Positions 10,136-19,477 of a stretch of 64,000 nucleotides of DNA are shown here, one piece after another. The translations under genes were made by a program, and so were the position numbers. The DNA is from Jannaschia seosinensis (GTDB taxonomy: Bacteria > Pseudomonadota > Alphaproteobacteria > Rhodobacterales > Rhodobacteraceae). Where the stretch lies: the NCBI RefSeq assembly GCF_001408515.1, contig NZ_CYPR01000228.1, forward strand, positions 51,045 through 115,044, read 5' to 3'. Below the pieces are notes generated by a model. The model saw only the letters and a program-made list of their open reading frames with translations. It was not told where the DNA came from and ran no database searches. Each line of letters begins with the position of its first letter. Position 1 is the first letter of the stretch.

Positions 10136-10200
10136 GAGTCCAACAGGGAGGATGCATCTGAGACTCCGCAGATGCGCCGGTTCTACAAGCCTATCCACCG
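10106..10200 (-). ncRNA. candidate small RNA downstream of cenR
   Basis: Reading the minus strand, a 7-bp hairpin (10154-10175, loop of 8) is followed by a single-stranded CCTCCC segment and then the strong terminator at 10106-10135. A stem-loop, a pyrimidine-rich anti-Shine-Dalgarno-like segment and an intrinsic terminator are the usual layout of alphaproteobacterial trans-acting sRNAs. The 5' end is a guess. It could instead be the processed 3' UTR of cenR. No family is assigned. Confidence 0.4.
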
Positions 10201-10212
10201 GACGCGGGTGAC

Positions 10213-10240
10213 GTAAAGGCAGTTTGAAGTTCTGCCTTAC
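10213..10240 (-). terminator. hairpin just after cenR
   Basis: GTAAGGCAG pairs with CTGCCTTTAC (one bulged base) around a 9-base loop, 50 bp past the cenR stop. The T run is short, so it is a weak terminator or an RNA-processing element. Confidence 0.35.
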
Positions 10241-10289
10241 CATCGGCGGAATAATGCGGCTTTGCGGCAATGTCGCCGATGGCGCCGTT

Positions 10290-10976
10290 TCAGGCCATCA
10301 AACGATAGCCCCCGCTCTCGGTCACGAGCAGGCGCGCATTGGACGGCTCCGCCTCGATCTTCTGGCGCAGGCGGTAGATATGCGTCTCGAGCGTGTGGGT
10401 CGTGACGCCGGCATTGTAGCCCCAGACCTCGTGGAGGAGGACGTCGCGCGGGACCGTGCTCTCGCCCGCGCGGTAGAGGAACTTGAGGATGTTGGTCTCT
10501 TTCTCCGTGAGGCGGATTTTCTTGTCGTCTTCGGTGACGAGCACTTTCTGGGCGGGGCGGAACGTATAGGGCCCGAGGGCGAAGACCGCGTCCTCGGATT
10601 GCTCATGGGTGCGCAGCTGCGCGCGGATGCGGGCCAGAAGGACCGGGAACTTGAAGGGCTTGGAGATGTAGTCGTTCGCGCCGGCATCGAGGCCGAGGAT
10701 CGTGTCGGCATCGGTGTCGTGGCCGGTCAGCATGACGATCGGACATTTGACGCCTTGTTTGCGCATCAGCCGGCAAAGCTCCCGCCCGTCGGTATCGGGC
10801 AGGCCCACGTCGAGCACCACGAGGTCGTAGAGTTGCTCCTTGGCGCGGGCCATGCCGGCGGCGCCGGAATCGGCCTCGAAGACGTCGAATTCCTCGGTCA
10901 TCACCAATTGCTCGGCCAGGGCATCCCGCAGGTCGTCATCGTCGTCGACGAGCAGAATTTTCTTGAGGTTTGCCAT
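10290..10976 (-). CDS. cenR: OmpR-family response regulator, CenR-like
   Basis: A 228-residue response regulator. The receiver domain has the acidic pocket VDDDDD, the phospho-acceptor Asp in LVVLDVGLPDTDG (near residue 55), MLTGHDT and the Lys in YISKPFKF. The C-terminal winged helix contains RLTEKETNILKFL and THTLETHIYRLRQKIE. The overall pattern matches the CenR group, which controls cell-envelope genes and is essential in several alphaproteobacteria; I am fairly but not fully sure of that assignment. The start follows GGGAGAG. No partner histidine kinase is next to it, so it is an orphan here. It is divergent from ribA, and the 170-bp gap between them must hold both promoters. Confidence 0.88.
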   Translation of the reverse strand: MANLKKILLVDDDDDLRDALAEQLVMTEEFDVFEADSGAAGMARAKEQLYDLVVLDVGLPDTDGRELCRLMRKQGVKCPIVMLTGHDTDADTILGLDAGANDYISKPFKFPVLLARIRAQLRTHEQSEDAVFALGPYTFRPAQKVLVTEDDKKIRLTEKETNILKFLYRAGESTVPRDVLLHEVWGYNAGVTTHTLETHIYRLRQKIEAEPSNARLLVTESGGYRLMA

Positions 10977-11146
10977 GAGACTCTCCCGGATGTGCTTTCG
11001 TTGTCCAATTCCTGCCTTCCCCTGCAAAGGCAGGGAAGGGGCGGCACGCGAACTCACCACGACGTGTCGCCAAGGCCGGATTTGTTTCATATGTGGGTGC
11101 GGCGGCCCCCGCTGGGAAGCCGATTGTTACAGGAGATCACCGGGCG

Positions 11147-12193
11147 ATGCTGTCACCCACGCCTGAAGAGCTGGCCGCGCGGGCGCGCGCCGACCTGCGG
11201 GTGGGCCTGCCGGTTGCGGTGGGCGGCGTCGTGCTGGCGTCGGTCGAGACGGTCTCCGCGGCCCGGCTGGCGCAGATGCGCGCGGCCGGGCCGCTGGTCA
11301 TGGCGGTGACGGGACGCCGGGCGGAGACCCTGCGCGCGCGGGCCTATGACGGCGACGTGGCGCGGATCGCGGTACCGGAGACGGCCGACGCCGCATGGCT
11401 GCGGGCGGTGGCGGATCCGGCCGACGATTTGCGCATGCCGATGAAGGGACCGCTGCGAACGCTGCGCGACGCGGGGGCGGCGCCTTGGCGGCGGGGCGTC
11501 GCGCTGGCCAAGGCGGCGCAGCTTCTGCCCGCCGTCGTGGGGGTGGAGATGGCGGCCCCCGAGGGGATCACCGTACTTCCCGAGGCCGCGCCCGTCGCGG
11601 CGGAAGCCCCGCCCCATGCGGTTTCGGCGGCGCGCGTGCCGCTGGCCGTGCATCGTGCCGGCCGCGTCCACGTGTTCCGCGAGGGCGATGGCGGCGAGGA
11701 GCATTACGCGGTCGAGATCGGCATGGTGGACCGGTCACGGCCGGTTCTGGTGCGGCTGCATTCCGCCTGTTTCACGGGCGATGTGCTGGGCTCGCTCAAA
11801 TGCGATTGCGGGCCGCAACTGCATGCCGCGATGGACGCGATGGCCGGCGCGGGCGCGGGCATTCTCCTCTATCTCAACCAGGAGGGGCGCGGGATCGGTC
11901 TGGCCAACAAGATGCGCGCCTATGATCTGCAGGATCAGGGTTTCGACACGGTCGAGGCGAATCACAGGCTGGGTTTCGAGGACGACGAACGGGATTTCCG
12001 GCTCGGCGCGGCACTGCTGGGGCGGCTGGGGATCGATGCAGTGCGGCTGATGACCAACAACCCGCGCAAGATCGAGATGATGGCCGCGCAGGGCATCCGC
12101 GTGGCCGAACGCGTGCCGCTTCATGTCGGACGGGGGGCGGAGAACGCGGGTTATCTCGACGTGAAACGCATGAAGTCGGGGCATCTGGAATGA
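11147..12193 (+). CDS. ribA: GTP cyclohydrolase II (riboflavin synthesis)
   Basis: Converts GTP to the first pyrimidine intermediate of riboflavin. The C-terminal ~200 residues carry the catalytic domain: the zinc cysteines in HSACFTGDVLGSLKCDCG, the GTP site LNQEGRGIGLANKM and MTNNPRKIEMM. The N-terminal ~145 residues sit where bifunctional enzymes have the RibB domain, but I see no RibB metal-site motif, so this half is probably degenerate or structural. Total length is 348 residues. AGGAG lies 11 bases upstream of the start, slightly long. Its stop overlaps the ATG of the L,D-transpeptidase gene (ATGA, 12190-12193). Confidence 0.94.
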   Translation: MLSPTPEELAARARADLRVGLPVAVGGVVLASVETVSAARLAQMRAAGPLVMAVTGRRAETLRARAYDGDVARIAVPETADAAWLRAVADPADDLRMPMKGPLRTLRDAGAAPWRRGVALAKAAQLLPAVVGVEMAAPEGITVLPEAAPVAAEAPPHAVSAARVPLAVHRAGRVHVFREGDGGEEHYAVEIGMVDRSRPVLVRLHSACFTGDVLGSLKCDCGPQLHAAMDAMAGAGAGILLYLNQEGRGIGLANKMRAYDLQDQGFDTVEANHRLGFEDDERDFRLGAALLGRLGIDAVRLMTNNPRKIEMMAAQGIRVAERVPLHVGRGAENAGYLDVKRMKSGHLE

Positions 12194-12765
12194 CGCGCGC
12201 GCAGGACACGGGCCCCTTGCGAGGGGATGGAATTATCGGGATGGCCGATCGTGTCGCGGGCCGGGACGATCTGGTCCTGACGCCGATGGGCCTGCGCTTT
12301 GCGGGGCGGATGTTTCCCTGCACGATCGGGCGGGGCGGCGTGCGGACGGACAAGCGGGAGGGGGACGGGGCGACACCAACCGGCGTGCACCGGATCGTCG
12401 GGATGCTCTGGCGGCCGGACCGGATGGCGCGCCCGGCGGATTGGGCGGTGCCGATCCGTCCGGGCGACCTGTGGTGCGACGCGCCCCGGCACCCAGATTA
12501 CAACCTGATGGTCCGGGCCCCCTTTTCCGCCTCTGCCGAACGGCTGGCGCGGGGCGACCGGCTTTATGATCTGGTGATCCTGACGGACTGGAACTGGCCG
12601 CATGCCGAGCCGGGGCGGGGCAGCGCCATCTTCCTGCATCGCTGGCGGCGGCCGGGTTATCCGACCGAGGGCTGCGTGGCGATGGCGCCGGCGCATCTGC
12701 GCTGGATCGCGGAGCGGATCACGTTCGGCACACGGCTGATCGTGCCGAAGGCGCTGGCAGGCTGA
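12190..12765 (+). CDS. L,D-transpeptidase (YkuD family)
   Basis: About 191 residues, built around a YkuD-type catalytic core. The signature is HRWRRPGYPTEGCVAM, with the His, the Gly-Cys nucleophile and spacing as in L,D-transpeptidases, which form 3-3 cross-links in peptidoglycan or attach proteins to it. There is no clear signal peptide, as in other short alphaproteobacterial members, so export is unexplained. The ATG at 12190 overlaps the ribA stop. An in-frame ATG at 12241 would remove 17 poorly conserved residues and is an equally good start. It is convergent with the YggS gene 10 bp away. Confidence 0.85.
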   Translation: MTRAQDTGPLRGDGIIGMADRVAGRDDLVLTPMGLRFAGRMFPCTIGRGGVRTDKREGDGATPTGVHRIVGMLWRPDRMARPADWAVPIRPGDLWCDAPRHPDYNLMVRAPFSASAERLARGDRLYDLVILTDWNWPHAEPGRGSAIFLHRWRRPGYPTEGCVAMAPAHLRWIAERITFGTRLIVPKALAG

Positions 12766-12775
12766 TCCCCGCGTC

Positions 12776-13432
12776 TCAGGCGGGAACCGGGCGCTCGCCG
12801 AAGATGGCGGAGCCCACGCGCACATGCGTCGCGCCCAACTCGATCGCTTCCTCGAAATCGGCGGACATGCCCATGGACAGCCCGGCCAGACCGTTGCGCG
12901 CCGCGATCTTGGCCAGAAGCGCGAAATGCAATGACGGCGCCTCGTCCTGCGGGGGGATGCACATCAGGCCGCGAAGCGGCAGGTCGAGCGCCCGGACCTC
13001 GCGGATCAGCGCGTCCGCCTCGGATGGCGCGACGCCGGCCTTCTGCGGCTCCTCGCCGGTATTCACCTGCAGGAACAGCGTGGGGCAGCGCCCGATCTGA
13101 CCGGCGATGTCGGCGATTCGGCGGGCGAGCTTGAGGCTGTCGACCGTGTGGATCGCATCGAACAGCTCCATCGCCGCACGGACCTTGTTGGATTGCAGCG
13201 GCCCGATCAGGTGAAGCTCCACCCCCCTGTAGGAATCCTTCCAGGCGGGCCACTTGCCCTGCGCCTCCTGCACCCTGTTTTCGCCGAAGACCCGGTGCCC
13301 GGCGGCAAGGACGGCCTCGACCCGCTCATCGGGTTGCTTCTTGGAGACGGCGATGAGGCTGACTTCTGCGGGAGAGCGGTCGGCGCGTTCGCAGGCGGCG
13401 GTGATCCGGGCGGTGATATCGGGCAGGGGCAT
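12776..13432 (-). CDS. YggS/PLPBP-family PLP homeostasis protein
   Basis: A 218-residue single-domain PLP-binding barrel. Family marks are SLIAVSKKQP, where the Lys carries PLP, FGENRVQEAQGK, HLIGPLQSNK, and near the end MGMSADFEEAIELGATHVRVGSAIFG. The family has no known catalytic reaction and buffers PLP and amino-acid pools. The start at 13432 has GAAGG upstream. The terminator hairpin at 13470-13500 separates it from the porin gene upstream, so it should have its own promoter. Confidence 0.93.
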   Translation of the reverse strand: MPLPDITARITAACERADRSPAEVSLIAVSKKQPDERVEAVLAAGHRVFGENRVQEAQGKWPAWKDSYRGVELHLIGPLQSNKVRAAMELFDAIHTVDSLKLARRIADIAGQIGRCPTLFLQVNTGEEPQKAGVAPSEADALIREVRALDLPLRGLMCIPPQDEAPSLHFALLAKIAARNGLAGLSMGMSADFEEAIELGATHVRVGSAIFGERPVPA

Positions 13433-13469
13433 GGCGGGCCTTCGGGTGCGGTGGACCCGCACCATGCCG

Positions 13470-13500
13470 AAAAGAAAAGAGCGGGCGCAAGGCCCGCTCT
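13470..13500 (-). terminator. Rho-independent terminator of the porin gene
   Basis: An 8-bp perfect stem (AGAGCGGG / CCCGCTCT) with a 7-nt loop is followed on the minus strand by TTTTCTTTT. It lies 26 bp after the porin stop and before the YggS gene, as expected for a highly expressed porin transcript. Confidence 0.85.
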
Positions 13501-13525
13501 CCGTCTTGGTCGTGATCCGGTTGGA

Positions 13526-14581
13526 TCAGAACGCCAGCGCGAGGCCGAGCGACACGGTCTCGAAGTCGTCCGTGTTCAGGCCGCTGTCGAAGTTGCTGTC
13601 GCCGTAGCCCAGCTGAACAATCGCACCGCCGCCGAGGTCGTAACCGGCGGTCAGGCCGAAGCCGTCGATGTTGCCGCTCTCGGTGTCGTACACACCGTAG
13701 TTGGCGTGCAGCTGAACGCCCGCGAAGTCATAGCCGACGCCGACGCCGACGTGGTCTTTGATGTCGGCGGAAAGCTCGGTCGTGAGATTGCCGCTGCTGA
13801 CGACGACGAAGTCGTACTGATTCCCGTCATACTCGGTGTAGTTGAGGCCGACCTGGAAGCCAGCGACGCTCGTGTTGACCGAGAAGCCCAGCGCTTCGGC
13901 GTCGTCGGCTTCCTGGTAGCCGAGGCCGAAGCCCAGATCGTAGCCGGCGAAGTCGGCTTGGTAGGTGGCACCGAGGCCCCAGACGACGTCGCCGTCGTTG
14001 GATGCCGGGACGGGGCGGAAGATGTTGCCGTCCACATCGGTGAAGCCGGGGGTGCCGGCGCGGCCTTCGTCGTTGATCTCGGCCGACACGGCAACGCCGA
14101 AGTCGCCGACCGCATAGTCGTAGCGCAGGATCTGGCCGTCATAGGTGCCGTCGAGCGCGGCATTGCCATTGTAGCCGGCATGCTCGGTCGCGTCGTCGTT
14201 GATCGAGCCGGCGTTGAACGCCACTTCGGTCAGGGCCCAGTCGAGCGCGCCGTCGGTGTCGCCCATCGTCAGGGTACCGAACGCACCCGAAACGAAGATC
14301 GTCGCGCCGCCGTCTTCGCGGTTGTTGTCATTGGCGTCGGAGCCGTCGCCGCCTTCGTCGAGGTCGACGGATCCGCCGAAGACCAGGCCGCCATCGGTTT
14401 CGCCCGTCAGCGTGAAGGTGACGTCGATATCCGTGAAGAACTCGGCATCGTCGTCCGTGGTGGCGACGCCGCCATTGCCGGAGAAGACACCCATTTCAGC
14501 GAAGCCGGACAGGGTGACCTCGGCCGAAGCGGCGCCCGCGAAGGCAACCAGAGCGGTCGAAGCAAAGAGAACTTTTTTCAT
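13526..14581 (-). CDS. outer-membrane porin (Rhodobacter type)
   Basis: A 351-residue beta-barrel porin. It has a clear signal peptide (MKKVLFASTALVAFAGAASA) and a mature protein beginning EVTLSGFAEMGV. The chain consists of alternating amphipathic strands with acidic, Gly/Asn-rich loops. It ends in phenylalanine (ETVSLGLALAF), the usual BAM recognition end. It allows diffusion of small solutes across the outer membrane. GAGGG precedes the start. It is monocistronic: a terminator follows and a 307-bp gap precedes. Low-complexity Asp/Asn-rich loops are normal for the family. Confidence 0.92.
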   Translation of the reverse strand: MKKVLFASTALVAFAGAASAEVTLSGFAEMGVFSGNGGVATTDDDAEFFTDIDVTFTLTGETDGGLVFGGSVDLDEGGDGSDANDNNREDGGATIFVSGAFGTLTMGDTDGALDWALTEVAFNAGSINDDATEHAGYNGNAALDGTYDGQILRYDYAVGDFGVAVSAEINDEGRAGTPGFTDVDGNIFRPVPASNDGDVVWGLGATYQADFAGYDLGFGLGYQEADDAEALGFSVNTSVAGFQVGLNYTEYDGNQYDFVVVSSGNLTTELSADIKDHVGVGVGYDFAGVQLHANYGVYDTESGNIDGFGLTAGYDLGGGAIVQLGYGDSNFDSGLNTDDFETVSLGLALAF

Positions 14582-14888
14582 GTTTTCCCTCGTGTTTCAG
14601 ATCGTCCCCACCACGGGAATCGCGTTGGGCGTAGGGTTCATTTCCATCATCCCCCCCCACCTCGCAAGCGAACCGCCGTGGGGCCTCCGGTTTTCGCCCG
14701 ATCCGTGGTGCTTTCATGTCACAGTGGGCTTTCGCCCGCCCGATTCACGCCCAGATCGGCAATTCGGCGTTGTCGGGAAGACACCAATGCGCGGATTCGG
14801 GGCACCTTGTTCACGTATCGCTTTCCACGCTATCCCTCCCCTCGCGCGGGGCGTTAGACGCAGCGCGAAGCAGGCGACGGGGGATGAG
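14582..14888. promoter_or_regulatory. divergent intergenic region, porin / DUF3576
   Basis: This 307-base gap lies between the porin (minus) and the DUF3576 lipoprotein (plus) and must contain both promoters. I see an 8-base C run near 14651-14658 and a small GC-rich inverted repeat near 14838-14852. There is no gene and no recognisable operator. Confidence 0.4.
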
Positions 14889-15386
14889 ATGCGCAAGGCA
14901 ATGCCGGGACGAATTGTGGCGGCGGCCGCGCTGCTGGCGGGGCTGTCGGGCTGCGGCGGCACCCTGTTCGGCCAGTCGGCCGAGGAGCGGATCGCCAATC
15001 AGGAGAACCCCCGCACCATCGCGCGCGCCGAACGTGCCGGCCGCTCGACGGTCTTCGACCTGTTTGCCGGCGACGACGATCCGAATGTCACGCTGGAGGT
15101 GAACCGCTATCTCTGGGCGGCGTCGCTCGACGTGCTCTCCTTCATGCCGGTCACCAATGCCGATCCGTTTTCGGGCGTGATCCAGTTCGGCTACGGCACC
15201 CCTCCGGGCGGCGGGCGCGCCTATCAGGCGACGGTGCTGGTGCAGGATCCGGCGCTCGATGCCCGCAGCCTGAACCTGTCGCTGCGGACCCGTGGCGGCG
15301 CGGTGGACCGCGAAACGCAGCGTGCTGTCGAGGACGCGATCCTGACCCGGGCGCGCCAGCTGCGGATCCGCGACGCCAATCTCTGA
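14889..15386 (+). CDS. DUF3576 lipoprotein
   Basis: A 165-residue predicted lipoprotein. The signal peptide ends in the lipobox GLSGC (Cys near residue 20). The mature part resembles DUF3576, with [16 protein letters not shown] and [13 protein letters not shown] as recognisable stretches. Proteins of this type commonly sit directly upstream of leuS and lptE in Rhodobacterales, and an envelope role is inferred from that. The molecular function is unknown. The start at 14889 is preceded by GGGG; ATG codons in other frames nearby were ignored. Confidence 0.87.
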   Translation: MRKAMPGRIVAAAALLAGLSGCGGTLFGQSAEERIANQENPRTIARAERAGRSTVFDLFAGDDDPNVTLEVNRYLWAASLDVLSFMPVTNADPFSGVIQFGYGTPPGGGRAYQATVLVQDPALDARSLNLSLRTRGGAVDRETQRAVEDAILTRARQLRIRDANL

Positions 15387-15435
15387 CGACAATGCGCCGG
15401 CGTCCTCCGGGGGCGCGCGGCCCGAGGGACATTCC

Positions 15436-17979
15436 ATGAGCTACGACACGACGTCCATCGAGGCGAAATGGCAGGCCGCCTGGGCCGAGGCCGACCTGTT
15501 CCTCGCGACCCGGGACGCGCGTCCCAAGTATTACGTGCTGGAGATGTTCCCCTATCCGTCGGGGCGCATCCATATCGGGCACGTGCGCAACTACACGATG
15601 GGCGACGTGATCGCGCGCTACAAGATGTCCTGCGGGTTCAGCGTTCTGCACCCGATGGGGTGGGACGCGTTCGGCATGCCGGCCGAAAACGCCGCGATGG
15701 CGTCGGGCGGGCATCCCAAGGAGTGGACCTACCGCAACATCGACACGATGCGCGGGCAGATGAAGCCGCTGGGCCTGTCGATCGACTGGAGCCGGGAATT
15801 CGCCACCTGCGATCCGGAATATTACGGCCAGCAGCAGGCGCTGTTTCTCGACATGCTCGATGCGGGGCTGGTCTATCGCAAGCCCGCGGTGGTGAACTGG
15901 GACCCGGTGGACATGACCGTCCTCGCCAACGAGCAGGTGATCGACGGCAAGGGCTGGCGCTCCGGCGCCGAGGTCGAGCGGCGGGAGCTGACGCAATGGG
16001 CGTTCGCGATCTCGTCGATGGCCGAAGATCTGCTCGACAGTCTGGGTGATCTGGAAAACTGGCCCGACAAGGTGCGGCTGATGCAGGAGAACTGGATCGG
16101 CCGGTCGCGCGGGTTGCAGATGACGTTTCCGCTCTCGGCGCCGGTCCACGGCCATGACGGGGTCGAGATCTACACCACCCGTCCCGACACCCTGCGCGGC
16201 GCCTCCTTCATCGCCATCGCACCCGAACATCCGCTGGCGCGTGCGTTGGCGCAGGACGACGCGGAGCTTGCGGCCTTCGCCACCGAGGTCCGCCGCGGCG
16301 GCACCACCGAGGAGGCTTTGGAGACGGCCGAGAAACGCGGCTACGATACCGGGCTCACGGTGCAGAACCCGCTGGGTGGGACGCTGCCGGTCTGGGTCGC
16401 GAATTTTGTGCTGATGGAATACGGCACCGGCGCAATCTTCGGCTGCCCGGCGCATGACCAGCGCGATCTTGATTTCGCCCGCAAATACGACCTGCCCGTG
16501 GTCGCGGCCTTCAAGCCTTACGAGGCCGAGAGCTTCGAGGTGGGTGCGGCGGCCTATGTGCCGCCGAAGACGGAACTGGTCGAATATGTCGACAACCCCG
16601 CCGGCGTGCATCGCACGACCGGGCACGAGGGGGTCGAGACGACGATCGACTGGGCCGAGACGCAGGGGATCGGCGAGGGCCGCGTCCAGTACCGCCTGCG
16701 CGACTGGGGCCTCAGCCGGCAACGCTACTGGGGCTGTCCGATCCCGGTGGTGCATTGTCCCGATTGCGGCGTGGTGCCCGAGCGCAAGGAGAACCTGCCC
16801 GTGCGCCTGCCCGACGACGTCACCTTCGACGTGCCGGGCAATCCGCTCGACCGGCACCCGACATGGGCTGCGACCGCCTGCCCGGAATGCGGGGCGGATG
16901 CGCGGCGCGAGACCGACACGATGGACACCTTCGTCGATTCGTCGTGGTACTTCGCCCGCTTCACCGCGCCGCGTGCCGATAAGCCGACCGTGGCCGAGGA
17001 TGTCGATTACTGGATGAACGTGGACCAGTATATCGGCGGAGTGGAGCATGCGATCCTGCACCTGCTCTATTCGCGCTTCTTCGCCCGCGCGATGAACGTG
17101 ACCGGCCACCTGCCCGCCAAGGCGCGGGAGCCGTTCGACGCGCTCTTCACGCAAGGCATGGTGACGCATCCGGCCTATGTCACGCGCGACGACAAGGGGC
17201 GGACGATCTACCACCTGCCCGAAGACGTGGACCTGTCGAGCGGCACCGTGCGCGCCACCGGCGAGGCGATTGAGATCGTCCCGGCGATCAAGATGTCCAA
17301 GTCGAAGCTCAACGTCGTCGACCCGCAGGCCATCATCGCCCAGTTCGGCGCCGACACGGCGCGCTGGTTCGTTCTGTCCGACAGTCCGCCGGAGCGCGAT
17401 TTCGAGTGGACGCCCGAAGGCGCGGCCGCCGTGCACAAGCATCTGACGCGCGTGCACCGGCTGGCCACCGACATCGCCCGCGCCGACCGCGCCCCGAACG
17501 ATGCCGATGCCGAACTGGCCCGCGCCACGGCCCGCGCCATCGCCGAGGTGACCCAGGGCATCGACGGCTTCGCCTTCAACAAGTCGGTGGCCAAGCTCTA
17601 CGAGTTCACCAACACGCTGTCGCGGTCGGATGCCGGGGCGCAGGCGCGGCGCGATGCGATGCGCACACTGGCGCAGCTCATGGCCCCGATGGTGCCCCAT
17701 CTGGCGGAGGAAATCTGGACGATGATGGGCGGCGAGGGGTTCGTCCTGTCCGCGCCCTGGCCCGAGGCCGATCCCGCGCTTCTGGTGGAGGACAGTGTCA
17801 CGCTGCCGATTCAGATCAACGGCAAGCGGCGCTCCGAGGTGACGGTGCCCAAGGACATGGACAAGGCCGGGATCGAGGCGCGGGTGATGGCGGACGACGC
17901 CGTCATCCGCGCCCTCGACGGCGGCGCGCCGAAGAAGCTGATCGTCGTGCCCGGCCGTATCGTCAACGTGGTGGTGTAG
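15436..17979 (+). CDS. leuS: leucyl-tRNA synthetase
   Basis: An 847-residue class Ia synthetase that charges tRNA-Leu. The HIGH motif appears as [14 protein letters not shown] (near residue 40) and the KMSKS loop as [11 protein letters not shown] (near 617). An editing (CP1) domain lies between them, marked by [12 protein letters not shown]. The catalytic core includes the typical WYFARF region, and the C-terminal anticodon and leucine-specific parts are complete. Length is typical. It is followed 4 bp later by lptE, and the lptE-holA order downstream is common in alphaproteobacteria. Confidence 0.98.
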   Translation: MSYDTTSIEAKWQAAWAEADLFLATRDARPKYYVLEMFPYPSGRIHIGHVRNYTMGDVIARYKMSCGFSVLHPMGWDAFGMPAENAAMASGGHPKEWTYRNIDTMRGQMKPLGLSIDWSREFATCDPEYYGQQQALFLDMLDAGLVYRKPAVVNWDPVDMTVLANEQVIDGKGWRSGAEVERRELTQWAFAISSMAEDLLDSLGDLENWPDKVRLMQENWIGRSRGLQMTFPLSAPVHGHDGVEIYTTRPDTLRGASFIAIAPEHPLARALAQDDAELAAFATEVRRGGTTEEALETAEKRGYDTGLTVQNPLGGTLPVWVANFVLMEYGTGAIFGCPAHDQRDLDFARKYDLPVVAAFKPYEAESFEVGAAAYVPPKTELVEYVDNPAGVHRTTGHEGVETTIDWAETQGIGEGRVQYRLRDWGLSRQRYWGCPIPVVHCPDCGVVPERKENLPVRLPDDVTFDVPGNPLDRHPTWAATACPECGADARRETDTMDTFVDSSWYFARFTAPRADKPTVAEDVDYWMNVDQYIGGVEHAILHLLYSRFFARAMNVTGHLPAKAREPFDALFTQGMVTHPAYVTRDDKGRTIYHLPEDVDLSSGTVRATGEAIEIVPAIKMSKSKLNVVDPQAIIAQFGADTARWFVLSDSPPERDFEWTPEGAAAVHKHLTRVHRLATDIARADRAPNDADAELARATARAIAEVTQGIDGFAFNKSVAKLYEFTNTLSRSDAGAQARRDAMRTLAQLMAPMVPHLAEEIWTMMGGEGFVLSAPWPEADPALLVEDSVTLPIQINGKRRSEVTVPKDMDKAGIEARVMADDAVIRALDGGAPKKLIVVPGRIVNVVV

Positions 17980-17983
17980 GCGG

Positions 17984-18472
17984 ATGGCCCTGCGGCGCGG
18001 CATCGCGGGCGTCTGCCTCGCCGGGCTGCTCGCGGCCTGCGGCTTCACGCCGGTCTACGGCCCCGGCGGCGAGGCGGCGGCGCTGCGCTCCGCGATCGTC
18101 GTGACCGAGCCCGATACGCGGATCGAGTTCGCCTTCACGCGGCGCTTCGAGGAGCGTCTGGGCCAGCCCGGCAACCCGCGCTACGCGCTGATCTACACGC
18201 TCCTGATCGAGGAGACCGGGCTGGCGATCGACGATTCGAACAATATCGAGCGCTTCAACATCGAAGGCGTTCTCGACTGGGCCCTGATCCCCGAAGGCGC
18301 CGATGCGCCGGTCCTGACGGGACAGGAAGTCAGCTTCACCGCCTATTCCGCCACCGGCTCCACCATTTCCACGCTGGAGAGCGAGCGGGACGCGGAGCGC
18401 CGGCTTGCCGCGATTCTGGCCGATGCGGTCGTCACGCGGCTGCTGGCCGAGGCGGCGATGCTGGCGCCATGA
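17984..18472 (+). CDS. lptE: LPS-assembly lipoprotein LptE
   Basis: A 162-residue outer-membrane lipoprotein. The signal peptide ends in LLAAC (Cys at about 20), followed by GFTPVYGPGG, a hallmark start of alphaproteobacterial LptE. It would plug and stabilise the LptD barrel that inserts lipopolysaccharide. Position fits too: leuS lies 4 bp upstream and holA overlaps by ATGA (18469-18472). The start ATG at 17984 is right after the leuS stop, so coupling is likely. Confidence 0.9.
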   Translation: MALRRGIAGVCLAGLLAACGFTPVYGPGGEAAALRSAIVVTEPDTRIEFAFTRRFEERLGQPGNPRYALIYTLLIEETGLAIDDSNNIERFNIEGVLDWALIPEGADAPVLTGQEVSFTAYSATGSTISTLESERDAERRLAAILADAVVTRLLAEAAMLAP

Positions 18473-19476
18473 ACCTGCGCGGCGCGGCGGCCAATGCGTT
18501 TTTCGCCAAGCCCGACCCGGGGACGGCCGGCGCGCTGATCTACGGCGCCGATGCGATGCGCGTGGCGCTCAAGCGCCAGGAGCTGATCGCAAACCTCACC
18601 GGCCCCGCCGCCGATGAGGAGATGCGCCTGACGCGCCTGTCCGCGGCGGAGGCGAAATCCGACCCGACCGCCGTGCTTGACGGGCTGAAGGCGGTGGGGT
18701 TCTTTCCCGGCCCGCGCGTGGTCTTCGTGGACGGCGCGACCGAGGCGCAGGCCGCGCCCCTGATCGCCGCGCTGGACGGCTGGGCGCCGGGCGACGCCGC
18801 TTTGGTCGTGACGGCGGGGGCGTTGCGCAAGACATCGAAGCTGCGCAAGACGTTCGAGGCGCATCCCAAGGCGGCCGCGATCGGCATTTACGACGAGCCG
18901 ATGGGGCGCGACGAGATCGACGCCGCCATCGCCGCCGAAGGACTGGTTCTCGATACGGCCGCGCGGCGCGACGTGGAGGCGCTGGCCCGGCTGCTCGACC
19001 CCGGCGATTTCCGCCAGACCCTGACGAAGATCGCGCTCTATGCCGGCGGCGAGCCGGTCACCTCCGAGGCGGTCGCCGCGATGGCCCCTGCGACGGTGGA
19101 TGCCGATATAGACGAGATCATCGCCGCAGCCGCCGAGGGCCGGGCCGACGCGATCGGGCCGTTGATGCAGCGTCTGGGCGGACAGGGCGTCGGCGCGGTG
19201 CAACTCGTCATCTTCGCCACGCGCCATTTCCAGCAGCTTCACGCGGCATCGGTCGGTGGCGGGGCCGGATCAATCCGCCCGCCGCTTTATGGCCCCCGTC
19301 GCGATGCGGCGGAGCGGCAGACGCGGGAATGGGGCACGCGGCGGCTGGAGGCGGCGCTGGCCGTGCTGATGGAGACCGACCTGACCTTGCGCTCCGCCTC
19401 GCGCGCGCCGCAGGTCGCGGTGATGGAACGGGCATTGATCCGGCTGGCCATGATGGTGCGCGGACAGGGCGGGTGA
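18469..19476 (+). CDS. holA: DNA polymerase III subunit delta
   Basis: A 335-residue clamp-loader subunit that opens the beta clamp. Recognisable segments are the N-terminal FFAKPDPGTAGALIYGAD, where the usual Walker A is replaced as expected in delta, and the three-domain AAA+-like fold with its C-terminal helical collar. Identity is weaker than for the neighbours because holA diverges fast, but the length and the leuS-lptE-holA order are decisive. It starts within the lptE stop. The frameshifted GST gene follows immediately. Confidence 0.9.
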   Translation: MNLRGAAANAFFAKPDPGTAGALIYGADAMRVALKRQELIANLTGPAADEEMRLTRLSAAEAKSDPTAVLDGLKAVGFFPGPRVVFVDGATEAQAAPLIAALDGWAPGDAALVVTAGALRKTSKLRKTFEAHPKAAAIGIYDEPMGRDEIDAAIAAEGLVLDTAARRDVEALARLLDPGDFRQTLTKIALYAGGEPVTSEAVAAMAPATVDADIDEIIAAAAEGRADAIGPLMQRLGGQGVGAVQLVIFATRHFQQLHAASVGGGAGSIRPPLYGPRRDAAERQTREWGTRRLEAALAVLMETDLTLRSASRAPQVAVMERALIRLAMMVRGQGG

Positions 19477-19477
19477 T

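Noticed and set aside
15151..18048. Long minus-strand frame opposite leuS
   Set aside because: It lies antisense to a complete leuS and its product has only biased composition.
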